A stretch of 64,000 nucleotides of DNA from Exiguobacterium algae (GCF_018617875.1 NZ_JACSKZ010000006.1:30234-94233); one strand, 5' to 3'. Positions 43,594-52,127 are shown, numbered from the stretch's first letter. Numbers and translations: made by a program. Notes: generated from the letters alone by a model not told the origin.

Positions 43594-45949
43594 AGTGTTC
43601 GATTTTCTCAAACTCCAAATAGGTTTTCACTTGCTTCACATGTTTCAAGACATCCTGTTCCTGAAGTGGGCGGCTGAAATAGTAGCCTTGTACGTAATCA
43701 CAGTTTTCTTGTAACAACCATTCCAGCTGATTTGAATGCTCGACCCCTTCCATGAGCACTTTCATCCCTAAGTTATGACCCAGTTGGATCATCGAGCGGA
43801 CGATGGCTTCTTGATTGCGGTCGGTAAATAAATTGGTGATGAAGGAGCGGTCGATTTTCAACACTTGAACCGGCAGCTCCCGTAACTGACTGAATGATGA
43901 ATAACCTGTACCGAAGTCATCCAGTGAGATGAGGATGCCGAGCTGATGAATTTGGGTCAATTTTTCCCGTGTAGAAGACTCGTACGACAGCATCGATGAT
44001 TCCGTCACTTCTAACTCCAGGTACATCGGGTCCATCCGGGTCTCCATCAAAATAGTTTGGAGGTTTTCCACAAAATCTTCCCGGGCGAATTGCAACGGCG
44101 AGACGTTGACCGACAGCACGAACGGTTGAAGACCCGAACGGTTCCAACGAACCCATGCCAGGCAAGCCTCGCGGAGCACCCAGCTTCCGATTGGATGAAT
44201 CAAACCGGTTTGCTCCGTGATCGGGATGAAATCTGATGGGGCGATCCTCCCGAGCTCGGGGTGATCCCAACGTAATAATGCCTCGACCCCTTCCAGACGA
44301 TTTTTCGTGAGATTGATCTTTGGTTGATAGACGAGTGAAAATTCGTTGCGCGTAATCGCCATGGCCAGTGCTTTCTCAATCTCGACGCTTCTTAAAATAT
44401 GGTGTCTGGATTCCTCTTCAAACGTTTTGATTTGGTTCTTTCCTGCGCGCATGGACACGTGGGTAGCCAGACGTGCGAATTGAACGAGCTCATCCGGTGA
44501 ACAGGTATCGGTTGGATAATGACTGATGCCTGCGCTCATCGACAATTCAATGGAAGTTCCATCGACGTCAAACGGTCGGGAAATGGCCTTGATACACTTT
44601 TCGGCTTTTTGTTTTGCGAGCGTACTGCGCTGGTCACGCAATAAGATCACGAACTCAGATGAACCGATGCGAGTCAACACATCGTCCGGATGAATCGTCT
44701 GTTTGAGACGTTTGGCGACTTGTACAATCAAATCGTCAGCCCCGTGATGTCCGAGAATCCCGTGCATAAAGCCCCAACGGTTCAGGTCGATATATAGACA
44801 TGCGACCGGTTTTTCCTGACCAATCTGCTCCTGTAACAACATTTCGAGCTTATGACGATTCGGTAAATCCGTTAAGGAGTCGTGGAAGGCCATATGTTCA
44901 ATTAAACGCTGAGAGGACATCGTTTCTGTCACATCCCGTAAAAACCACAGAACTTGATCGGTTGTTTCTCCGACTAAAGGATAGCACGTCACTTCAATCA
45001 TTTTATCCTCGAACTCCACCTTCATCGGAGTATGAAAAGGTTGATGAACCGTGAAGGAAGGGTGATAGTCCTGGAAAAAGGATTCTGCCTCTACGTTACC
45101 GAATAATCGGGAGAAAGCAGTGTTTGCATAATGGACTTCCCCGTCTTTTGAGGTCGTGACAATCGCATCGTCCGTCGATTCGAGAATCGCTGTCTGGAAA
45201 AGGTCGCGCTTTCGGATTTGCCGGTCCATCGTCATCGAAATAAAGTAAATGCTAAACAGTAGAACGGTCATGGCTGAGACGAGCCAGGCGAGTAGTGTCG
45301 GTTCGATGGCCGTCAACTTGGAAGTGGAATCGGGTAAAAAGGTAAAAGAAGCAGCCCGCATCCCAACTTGATGCATCGCAAAAATGGCGACCCCCATCAT
45401 GAGCGAGAACAGCAGTTTCAGTTCAAATGGGATGTGGCGCTTCGTATAGGTCGAGAAGAAACCGACCCATAAGGCGACAAAAGAAACCGTGAAGGCAATC
45501 ATGACAGACAATAAGACGAGTCCTGCATGATACGTGATGACCACGCCCTGAATAGACGCCATCCCGATATAATGCATGCCTCCGATTCCGCCCCCCATGA
45601 TGGCTCCGGATTGAATGAAACGACGCGGGGTAGGTTGATGGGAAATCATCCAAAAGGCGAGGATGCACCCAGCCATGGCGACGACGATCGATAAGAAGAT
45701 TAAAAAGATCGAATACGTAATATCGCGCATCGCGTCGTGACCGAGCATGGCGATGAAGTGCATCGACCAAATGCCAAGACCAAGCGTGGCACCACCCGAA
45801 ACGATCCAAATTCGATTCGAAGTCTGTGCCTGACCGTTGACGCGCTGGGCCAACTCGATTGCAGCGAAGGCCGAAACAGATGCGATCAGAAAAGAAAGTG
45901 CCATGAGTAGAAGGTTTTGACTCATCGATGGTTCAGTAATTGGGTCCAT
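43592..45949 (-). CDS. MHYT-PAS-GGDEF-EAL protein, probable c-di-GMP phosphodiesterase
   Basis: A 785-residue membrane protein. The MHYT sensor domain carries three repeats in membrane helices (SMHFIAM, GMHYIGM, AMHQVGM), proposed elsewhere to bind copper for gas or redox sensing. A PAS domain follows (ILESTDDAIVTTSKDGEVHYANTAF). In the GGDEF domain the signature is RIGSSEFVIL, so it should not make c-di-GMP. The EAL domain keeps all catalytic segments: EALLRW, NVSPLQF, EVTES, DDFGTGYSS, KIDRSFI, EGVE and YVQGYYFSRPL. The start follows GAGGTAACT; the frame extends to 46024 without a ribosome binding site. Confidence 0.92.
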   Translation of the reverse strand: MDPITEPSMSQNLLLMALSFLIASVSAFAAIELAQRVNGQAQTSNRIWIVSGGATLGLGIWSMHFIAMLGHDAMRDITYSIFLIFLSIVVAMAGCILAFWMISHQPTPRRFIQSGAIMGGGIGGMHYIGMASIQGVVITYHAGLVLLSVMIAFTVSFVALWVGFFSTYTKRHIPFELKLLFSLMMGVAIFAMHQVGMRAASFTFLPDSTSKLTAIEPTLLAWLVSAMTVLLFSIYFISMTMDRQIRKRDLFQTAILESTDDAIVTTSKDGEVHYANTAFSRLFGNVEAESFFQDYHPSFTVHQPFHTPMKVEFEDKMIEVTCYPLVGETTDQVLWFLRDVTETMSSQRLIEHMAFHDSLTDLPNRHKLEMLLQEQIGQEKPVACLYIDLNRWGFMHGILGHHGADDLIVQVAKRLKQTIHPDDVLTRIGSSEFVILLRDQRSTLAKQKAEKCIKAISRPFDVDGTSIELSMSAGISHYPTDTCSPDELVQFARLATHVSMRAGKNQIKTFEEESRHHILRSVEIEKALAMAITRNEFSLVYQPKINLTKNRLEGVEALLRWDHPELGRIAPSDFIPITEQTGLIHPIGSWVLREACLAWVRWNRSGLQPFVLSVNVSPLQFAREDFVENLQTILMETRMDPMYLELEVTESSMLSYESSTREKLTQIHQLGILISLDDFGTGYSSFSQLRELPVQVLKIDRSFITNLFTDRNQEAIVRSMIQLGHNLGMKVLMEGVEHSNQLEWLLQENCDYVQGYYFSRPLQEQDVLKHVKQVKTYLEFEKIEH

Positions 45950-46089
45950 AGTTACCTCGCAAATTGTGAATTGGTGATTGTGAATAATCTCATTATAAGC
46001 GCGCGGTAAGCCGGAAGCTATCACGGAATGAGGATTCTGGACAATATTTAATACGTGTTATGTGGAGTGGGAGAAGGGAGGAGGGCTTC

Positions 46090-46944
46090 GTGTCAAATAA
46101 AGGGGTCTTCATTTTTTGCGGGTTAGCGTTCGGGTATTCTTGGGTGGTATGGGAAACCCTATATTGGATGACCGATTTCCCGATTCAGGCTGTCGTGATC
46201 ATGGGCGCATTCGGACCTAGCATAGCCGGAATTTATATGGCGTTTCGTCAGGACGGTAGGGAAGGCGTGAAGCGTCTCCTGAGGAGAGGTTTTCGATTCA
46301 AGATGACGTTCAAACAATATGCCATTCTGTTTGGATTCGTCCCCTTACTATTTTTCATCGCCTATTGGTGGACCGATGGGAGTGGGGCGTTATTGACTGA
46401 ACGTCCCTGGCTGTTTTTCCCGTACTTCATTTACATGATGTTTTTAGGTGGTGCGCTGCAAGAAGAGTTTGGCTGGCGTGGCTACTTACTTGATGTACTT
46501 CAAGCGAATGGGACGCCGATTCGGGCAAATCTAATCGTAGGCGTGAATTGGACGGTGTGGCACGTCCCGCTGTTCTTCATGAATGGAACCGGACAGGCCA
46601 GCCTGCCGTTTTGGGCATATTTTCTCGCGGTAGTGTCGTATACGACGTTGATGACATGGGTGTACAACATGACAAGGCATAACGTCTGGTCCGCCCTCGT
46701 CATGCATACGATGTTTAACGTGATGCTTGTCATGCTTGGTCTGATCGGAGCGGGAGGATATCCGATCGGTTTCATTCATTTGGCGATTGTCCTGTTCGCG
46801 GCGGCACTGGTTGTGACATGGCGGACTTTTGGACAGTTACGGTATGAGCCGCTGGAGACAATCGTACCCGTTCCATCAAGTGTTATGGATGTACGAGGTG
46901 TGGGTAAAGACTTAAACGCACTCGATTTAGAGAAAAAGGAGTGA
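46090..46944 (+). CDS. CPBP-family intramembrane metalloprotease
   Basis: A 284-residue membrane protein of the type II CAAX prenyl protease/bacteriocin-processing family. Motif 1 is ALQEEFGWRGYLLD (EExxxR), motif 2 is WHVPLFF, motif 3 is HTMFNV (HxxxN/D), giving the metal ligands. About eight helices. GTG after GAGGAGGGCTTC is chosen; the upstream ATG at 46060 lacks a site. Such proteins process peptides or confer self-immunity to bacteriocins. The substrate here is unknown. Confidence 0.9.
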   Translation: MSNKGVFIFCGLAFGYSWVVWETLYWMTDFPIQAVVIMGAFGPSIAGIYMAFRQDGREGVKRLLRRGFRFKMTFKQYAILFGFVPLLFFIAYWWTDGSGALLTERPWLFFPYFIYMMFLGGALQEEFGWRGYLLDVLQANGTPIRANLIVGVNWTVWHVPLFFMNGTGQASLPFWAYFLAVVSYTTLMTWVYNMTRHNVWSALVMHTMFNVMLVMLGLIGAGGYPIGFIHLAIVLFAAALVVTWRTFGQLRYEPLETIVPVPSSVMDVRGVGKDLNALDLEKKE

Positions 46945-46949
46945 GCGCA

Positions 46950-47465
46950 TTGGAATTCCGTCCGCTCGAGCAATCTGACGTAAAGAGGCTGCAACGATTG
47001 TTCATGGAGAGTTTGAGTGACTTGATTCGCCGCGAGCGATTCGAAGATGCTGATTTACTCGATGAAGAAGTGGCCAGGTTGAATACGACGATCCAGGATA
47101 GTTTCGATGATGAGGATGTTCAACTGTATGTTGCTCTGAAGGACGAGATCATTTTAGGGGCGTGCGCTACGCTACCGCCCAATGAAATCATTACGGCACA
47201 TGCTGATGTGGAGAAAGGCGCTATCGAAATCGGTTGTTTCTATGTTTCGCCGCATGTACAACGTCAGGGAGTCGGACGATTCCTTTTAGAAAGCGTGCAG
47301 CAGGAATTGTCCCGACATGAGGCATCTGTTTTTTACTTGGATGCCGGCTTCCCGACAGCGCAAACGTATTGGCGACAGCAACTTGGAGAGCCTGTGCTAA
47401 TACTTGAACACTATTGGGGACCCGAGGCGTCCCATATGATTTGGAAGCGAGACATAAAAAAATGA
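46950..47465 (+). CDS. GNAT-family N-acetyltransferase
   Basis: A 171-residue acetyltransferase. The acetyl-CoA loop reads GCFYVSPHVQRQGVGRFLLESVQQEL (RQGVGR fits the canonical R/Q-x-x-G-x-G/A). The C-terminus departs from the usual motif B (YLDAGFPTAQTYWRQQLGEPV). TTG at 46950 is chosen because AAAAAGGAG ends 8 nt before it; GTG at 46941 overlaps that site. The gene follows the CPBP protease with its Shine-Dalgarno sequence inside the upstream stop region, so they are one operon. Substrate unknown. Confidence 0.82.
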   Translation: MEFRPLEQSDVKRLQRLFMESLSDLIRRERFEDADLLDEEVARLNTTIQDSFDDEDVQLYVALKDEIILGACATLPPNEIITAHADVEKGAIEIGCFYVSPHVQRQGVGRFLLESVQQELSRHEASVFYLDAGFPTAQTYWRQQLGEPVLILEHYWGPEASHMIWKRDIKK

Positions 47466-47499
47466 GGGGCTTAGCGATTAGGCTAAGCTCCTCATTTTT
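47463..47499. terminator. Bidirectional terminator
   Basis: Stem GAGGGGCTTAGC/GCTAAGCTCCTC (one bulge) followed by ATTTTTA, between convergent genes. Confidence 0.75.
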
Positions 47500-49003
47500 A
47501 GTAGTAGGCACGGATGAACTGATGAACTCCGGAAGCTGTCGCTTCTGCCATACGTTGACGGTACGTCGTGCTCGTCAAATGAGAGCGGTCATTGGAGTTA
47601 CTTAGGAATCCGTATTCGACGAGGGTCGAAGGCGTCACGTTTTTTCCAACGACATAGACGTTCTGATATTTTACTCCGCGGTTTTGAATCGTTGGGATTC
47701 GGGCGGCAAGTTCTTTATTGATAATCGAACCGAACTGGCGGCTGGCTGCCACGTAAGGGTTCGTCGTATAACTTTCAGTCGTCGGGACGAGTACTTCATG
47801 CCCACTCGCACTTGAAGCGACGGATGAATTGATATGCACACTGACGAAAGCGTCTGCTTTGTATGATTTTGATAAATCGACACGTTCTGCTAACGAAAGG
47901 TACGTATCGTCTTTGCGTGTCAATTTAACGTTATAGTCATACGTATTCGAGAGAACGCTCGCAATGCGGGTGGCGATATCGAATGTGAGTACTTTTTCAT
48001 AAAGTGACCCGTAGACTGCACCAGAATCATTTCCACCGTGTCCTGCATCGATCACGATGGTACGAGCCGTTCCGGTCGTATCAGTCGGTGTCGTGACCGT
48101 CGTCGGTTTCAAGTATTCTGACGCAACGTACCCGGTTTGGCCATTGTAAGTGACTTTGTACCAACTGTCGTAACGGCTGATGTACTTGACCACAGATCCT
48201 GCAGGAATCGTCTGCATAATCGTACTCCATGAAGCGGCACTTAGGCGCATGTTCAAGTTGACCGTCGTTTCATAGTAAGAAGACGGTGCAACGGGTGCTG
48301 TCGTAGGTGTCAAAAATTCGGATGCGACGTAACCTGTCTTCCCGTTATACGTGACTTTATACCATGACCCGTAGCGGCTCACATATTTGACGGTCGCATT
48401 GGCCGGGATCGTCAGGATGACATCGCTCCACGAAGCAGCACTTAAGCGCATGTTCAAAGCGTCTGTAGTTTTGTAATAGGCTGACGGAGGAACAGGTGCG
48501 CTTGTTGGCGACAGGTAAGAAGAGGCGACATAACCTGTTTTGCCGTTATAGGTGACTTTATACCACGAACCATATTGGCCGACGTATTTAACTGTCGCAC
48601 CAGAAGGGATTGTCATGACGACATCGCTCCATGAAGCGGCAGTTAATCTCATGTTCACTTGATTCGTTGTCTTGTAGTAGTCAGACATGGTTGTCACATT
48701 GACAAACTCTGAAGCGACATACCCCGTTTTGCCGCCGTAACTGACTTTATACCAAGACTCGTATGTACTGATATACGTGACCGTCGCACCGGAAGGAATC
48801 GTGAGTAGAACAGGACTCCATGTGGCTGCACTTAACCGTAAGTTTAAATTTGCGGTTGTCGTGTAAGTTTTCGTCGCAGCTTTTGCGACGCTCGACTTAA
48901 TCCCGGTTGAATCCAGGGTGTATGGCAGGACCGCTGCCCCTGACAGCACGAGAGAGGAACTAAGCAACAGCTTCAAGCTCCATGATGATTTTCGTAAATT
49001 CAA
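47498..49003 (-). CDS. N-acetylmuramoyl-L-alanine amidase with four SH3b repeats
   Basis: A 501-residue secreted cell-wall hydrolase. After a signal peptide (hydrophobic LKLLLSSSLVLSGAAVL) come four SH3b wall-binding repeats of about 60 residues, each ending in SWYKV[ST]Y.G.TGYVAS. The C-terminal amidase_3 domain has zinc ligands and catalytic Glu in VIDAGHGGNDSGA, SLYEKVLTFDIA and SVHINSS. It cleaves the amide between MurNAc and the stem peptide. The TTG start, 8 nt after AAAGGAG, is preferred over an ATG located before that site. Confidence 0.9.
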   Translation of the reverse strand: MNLRKSSWSLKLLLSSSLVLSGAAVLPYTLDSTGIKSSVAKAATKTYTTTANLNLRLSAATWSPVLLTIPSGATVTYISTYESWYKVSYGGKTGYVASEFVNVTTMSDYYKTTNQVNMRLTAASWSDVVMTIPSGATVKYVGQYGSWYKVTYNGKTGYVASSYLSPTSAPVPPSAYYKTTDALNMRLSAASWSDVILTIPANATVKYVSRYGSWYKVTYNGKTGYVASEFLTPTTAPVAPSSYYETTVNLNMRLSAASWSTIMQTIPAGSVVKYISRYDSWYKVTYNGQTGYVASEYLKPTTVTTPTDTTGTARTIVIDAGHGGNDSGAVYGSLYEKVLTFDIATRIASVLSNTYDYNVKLTRKDDTYLSLAERVDLSKSYKADAFVSVHINSSVASSASGHEVLVPTTESYTTNPYVAASRQFGSIINKELAARIPTIQNRGVKYQNVYVVGKNVTPSTLVEYGFLSNSNDRSHLTSTTYRQRMAEATASGVHQFIRAYY

Positions 49004-49137
49004 TTTCCAAACTCCTTTATTAAAAAACACTCGACAATGACAACAATTTTGAATGAGTCTAAGATGTCCTTATTTATTATATAAGCAAAAAAGTAAAAAA
49101 TGGAGGTTAATATCTATTTCGTTTATCTTTTTTTCAA

Positions 49138-49165
49138 AAAAATAAAAAAGACGCACGAGGCGTCT
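49138..49165 (-). terminator. Terminator of the peptide-precursor operon
   Basis: On the minus strand, AGACGC/GCGTCT stem with a 5-nt loop followed by T residues (TTTTTTATTTTTTT). Confidence 0.75.
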
Positions 49166-49192
49166 ACTGTAAATGAAGTTATATTATGTTAC

Positions 49193-49444
49193 TCAACCAA
49201 TGCGCGGCATTTCATCTACAAATTGTTGAACTGGTGCATCAATCTTTCCAATGCGCGGCATTTCATCTACAAATTGTTGAATCGGAGTAGTCAATTCACC
49301 GATGCGTGGCATTTCATCTACAAACAATTGTACAGGTTCTTCTGCTTTTCCAATACGTGGCATTTCGTCTACTAAAGGTTTAACTGAGCTGCCGAGTAGT
49401 AAAACTGCTGTTGCGATACATAAAATCCCTGTTGCTTTTTTCAT
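49193..49444 (-). CDS. Secreted precursor with four VDEMPRIG peptide copies
   Basis: An 83-residue protein. A Lys-Lys start and one hydrophobic segment (ATGILCIATAVLLLGSS) act as signal peptide. The rest consists of VDEMPRIG four times at an exact 17-residue period, separated by linkers KAEEPVQLF, ELTTPIQQF and KIDAPVQQF. The last copy forms the C-terminus. The layout is that of an exported, proteolytically processed pheromone. The ending PRIG is comparable to the SKPDIVG peptide of NprX. A clear CGGAGG site and a dedicated terminator support expression. It lies 65 nt after the 224-residue gene and near a divergent RRNPP-type regulator. Maturation site and target are inferred, not shown. Confidence 0.85.
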   Translation of the reverse strand: MKKATGILCIATAVLLLGSSVKPLVDEMPRIGKAEEPVQLFVDEMPRIGELTTPIQQFVDEMPRIGKIDAPVQQFVDEMPRIG

Positions 49445-49509
49445 TTAAGTAACCTCCGAAAATAGTTGTTTTATTTGGATAAGCTGTGATCCCTAGTGTG
49501 AGGTGCTCT

Positions 49510-50184
49510 TTAGTCTATGTTTTTCGTTTCCAATAAATTATATATGGCTTCCGACTGTTGTTCAATCCGATTCTCAAATTTTCCAGTGTAATTTTCAGGA
49601 AAATCAGGGCTGTACAACGTAACTTTTTCAGATTCCATTGAAGAAGCTGTCGCAAGAATTGGAACATTTGCTTGTTGACTAAGGAGCGTGCTACATAACG
49701 GAGAGAATGATTTTTGAAATTTCACAAGCTGTTCAGGTTGCCAGCACACCGAAGCTTCGGGCAATACATAAAGAATATGACCTTCTTCTAATAAAGTGAG
49801 ACATTGCTGTGTAACTTGGTCAGAGTCTTGTTCGACATTTATATACTCGTAATCCTGATACTGCTTTTCATACAAAGTTTTTGCACTGCGTTTTAAAATA
49901 GATAGAGACAATTCAGGACCAAGTATATACAATTTTTTATAGGATCTAACGTTTCTTAATGATTTTGAAATCAAACGGGGTAGCGATTGATAGTAATCTA
50001 TTTGAAAAGCGTTTACAATGAATCCTTTTGGAGAACACAACAATTGGGTTAAGTGGTCTAATCCTTCGAATTGCTTTTGCTCATCGAATGAATAAGAGGT
50101 GTTTACAATCGGTGCTTGCTTTGATTTGAAATAAATCTTAGGCTTAATGTAATCCTCTGCAAGTAAAAAGCTTAATTTACCCAT
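49510..50184 (-). CDS. Uncharacterised protein upstream of the peptide precursor
   Basis: A 224-residue soluble protein, no signal peptide or membrane helix. I do not recognise it. The segment LEEGHILYVLPEASVCWQ followed by ANVPILATASS vaguely recalls the GxxxxxFPEG and VPI blocks of lysophospholipid/lipid A-type acyltransferases. However, the N-terminal HxxxxD catalytic motif is not visible, so this is weak. GGAGGTG precedes the ATG. It is the first gene of the minus-strand unit with the repeat peptide and is divergent from the HTH-TPR regulator, so it may be the output gene, a processing factor or a peptide modifier. Confidence 0.65.
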   Translation of the reverse strand: MGKLSFLLAEDYIKPKIYFKSKQAPIVNTSYSFDEQKQFEGLDHLTQLLCSPKGFIVNAFQIDYYQSLPRLISKSLRNVRSYKKLYILGPELSLSILKRSAKTLYEKQYQDYEYINVEQDSDQVTQQCLTLLEEGHILYVLPEASVCWQPEQLVKFQKSFSPLCSTLLSQQANVPILATASSMESEKVTLYSPDFPENYTGKFENRIEQQSEAIYNLLETKNID

Positions 50185-50329
50185 CTGTTATATTCACCTC
50201 CATTTTGTAATGTAGAAATAACTATTAGGAATAAATAACTAGATATATTAAATGAGAATGATTTATTAGTTAAATCTTATCATGCTTCACTATCGAAAGG
50301 ACTAGCTTCAGGTTGGGAAACTGGTTGGC

Positions 50330-50369
50330 GAAAATCATATATTTTCTAATGATTTTTGAGGTGATTTTC
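50330..50369. promoter_or_regulatory. Candidate operators in the regulator/peptide divergent region
   Basis: GAAAATCA (50330-50337) is followed by TGATTTTT (50350-50357) and TGATTTTC (50362-50369), giving two overlapping inverted-repeat options. The motif lies in the 259-bp region between the divergent genes, 75-115 bp upstream of the regulator start. Binding is inferred only. Confidence 0.4.
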
Positions 50370-50443
50370 CTGAGGACACGACAATAAGACTATTTGTTGT
50401 GTAAATAAGTAATCAATTTAGTGCGAAGGGGCTACTACTTATA

Positions 50444-51709
50444 ATGGAATATAATTTTGGGAACCTAATAAAAGTAGAGCGCATGCGACAAAGTATGAAA
50501 CAGTCCGTCCTCGCTCGAGGGATTTGTTCCATATCCTATTTAAGCAAAATCGAAAATAACCAAACTTCGCCCAGCGAAGAGGTTCTAGAATTGATTTTTG
50601 ACCGGCTTGATTTAGACGTACCGCTTTATTTCGACTTTAGTGAAAAGGTTCATAAAACTAAAAATGAAATTCGTGAGATATTGAAAGAAGCTATTCTATC
50701 TCGTAAGGACGAAGATTATTTGAAAAAAGTTGAAAAGTACAAAACGAATCCAGTTGTTTTGCAATCAAAAGAACTTTACATCACATTAATGATGACGCTA
50801 GCGCGATTTGGCATGATGCCAGGTGGAAATGTTCAATATTTAATAGAAGTAGGTTGGATTGAAGATCAGTTAAATTATGATGATAAATTGCGGTATGACT
50901 TGCTGCATTGTTTATATATGTTTCAATTTCAATCAGCTGATCGAGAAACTACTTTAAATCTATTAGAGCAGATAGGGAAAAAAATTCCGAGCTCTAATAT
51001 TCCAGATTGGGAAGTCTCTGATATGAGATATATTATGGGGGCGCTATACCATCGTTTTACGGATTATTTACAGGCAATTGAAAATGTTAGAGCTGCGCTT
51101 GGATACTTTCAAGAAAATTTTTGTCTTGAACGCATCATCGAGTCTCATATGATTATTGGCTTATCATTTAAACGACGTAAACGTTACACGATCGCTTTAG
51201 AACACTATGAAAAAGCAGCTAAAGTCGCAGATACAGCTGGATTAAACAATTATTATGGAATGCTCTATAACAACATGGGTGATATCTATTTTTTAATTGG
51301 TGACCAAGAAAAGGCACAGAAGTACTTTTTGGAAAGCTTTAATGTCAAAGAAAATATTAAGAGTAAGCTATATAGCGTAATGTCACTTCTCGAAGTCAAT
51401 GCGGCGAAAGAGAATCTTGATGGTGTTTTGGAGTGGTTAAATCGGGGATATGAAATGATGGGGACACGAGACGATTTAAAAGAGTTCACCTATCATTTTG
51501 ATATTTACGACAATCGATACAAAGAATTTAATCAATCAGAATTAATTAACAGCTTGAAAAGAGCGGTTGAATATTTTGAAGCATATGACGAGTACTACAC
51601 ACATAAGTACGCGTTATGGCTTTCTCGAGAATTAAGAAACAGCGGCAAATATAAGCTGGCTACTGAATATTACGAGAAAACCATTGCGATGATGTCAAGA
51701 TGGGAATAA
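50444..51709 (+). CDS. HTH-TPR regulator of the PlcR/NprR (RRNPP) type
   Basis: A 421-residue protein. The XRE helix-turn-helix occupies about residues 5-60 (LIKVERMRQSMKQSVLARG, then SYLSKIENNQTSPSEEVLELI). The rest is helical with recognisable tetratricopeptide repeats (YTIALEHYEKAAKVADTAGL, YNNMGDIYFLIGDQEKAQKYFLES, LWLSRELRNSGKYKLATEYYEK). Length and layout match NprR and PlcR, cytoplasmic receptors of re-imported signalling peptides. The ribosome binding site GAAGGGG is somewhat distant. The divergent peptide gene at 49193 offers the likely ligand. Confidence 0.88.
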   Translation: MEYNFGNLIKVERMRQSMKQSVLARGICSISYLSKIENNQTSPSEEVLELIFDRLDLDVPLYFDFSEKVHKTKNEIREILKEAILSRKDEDYLKKVEKYKTNPVVLQSKELYITLMMTLARFGMMPGGNVQYLIEVGWIEDQLNYDDKLRYDLLHCLYMFQFQSADRETTLNLLEQIGKKIPSSNIPDWEVSDMRYIMGALYHRFTDYLQAIENVRAALGYFQENFCLERIIESHMIIGLSFKRRKRYTIALEHYEKAAKVADTAGLNNYYGMLYNNMGDIYFLIGDQEKAQKYFLESFNVKENIKSKLYSVMSLLEVNAAKENLDGVLEWLNRGYEMMGTRDDLKEFTYHFDIYDNRYKEFNQSELINSLKRAVEYFEAYDEYYTHKYALWLSRELRNSGKYKLATEYYEKTIAMMSRWE

Positions 51710-51727
51710 TTGCACATGTCGTTTCAC

Positions 51728-51811
51728 AAAAAACGTCCTCTATGAACTGAACCAAAAAGTTGGGCATGAAAATCCAGCTTTTATGAGGTAGTTCACGATG
51801 GACGTTTTTTT
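51728..51811. repeat. 84-nt imperfect palindrome acting as bidirectional terminator, possible IS-derived element
   Basis: The outer arms AAAAAACGTCC/GGACGTTTTTT, the middle arms TGAACT..ACC/GGT..AGTTCA and the inner arms AAAAGTTGG/CCAGCTTTT fold into one long hairpin with T runs on both strands. It sits between two convergent genes. The segment TGAACTGAACCAAAAAGTTG resembles the terminal repeats of IS3-family elements, from memory, so it may be a miniature element reused as terminator. Confidence 0.5.
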
Positions 51812-52127
51812 ATGGTGTTGTGAAATAGTGAATGGTCCAAACGGCGTCTTCGAGCAGGCGTTCTTCTTCAATATGTCCGTTGTGCATTTGCTGTAATAAA
51901 TGAATGATGTATTTTTGTAGATTGGCCTCGTGTGAACCACTATGGAGGATTCGATCTTCAGAAGCAATAATATAAAAACCGCCAAGACGCAACGGGATAT
52001 GCTGGCGTACCATAGCAGCCGCGGTCTTGAATTTTGCTTCTTCTCCTTGTCTTGGCACTTCAATCTCAAAACGGCCCCATTGTTTAAAATCATCAAGTTC
52101 TGAAAACGGCGGGTCGCGATAATCCAA
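51810..52127 (-). CDS. Hypothetical protein
   Basis: A 105-residue soluble protein (LDYRDPPFSELDDFKQWGRFEIEVPRQGEE...; LGGFYIIASEDRILHSG). TTG at 52127 is chosen because GGAGGT lies 7 nt upstream. It ends in the shared palindromic terminator. Family not recognised. The 200 nt upstream contain no other gene. Confidence 0.6.
   Translation of the reverse strand: MDYRDPPFSELDDFKQWGRFEIEVPRQGEEAKFKTAAAMVRQHIPLRLGGFYIIASEDRILHSGSHEANLQKYIIHLLQQMHNGHIEEERLLEDAVWTIHYFTTP

Noticed and set aside
49100..49375. Plus-strand reading frame with repeated NARHFIYKLLN
   Set aside because: It is the antisense image of the four-copy peptide precursor. The minus-strand frame has the signal peptide, ribosome binding site and terminator.
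51740..52096. 118-residue minus-strand frame
   Set aside because: It overlaps the 105-residue ORF that has the ribosome binding site, and it runs through the palindromic terminator.
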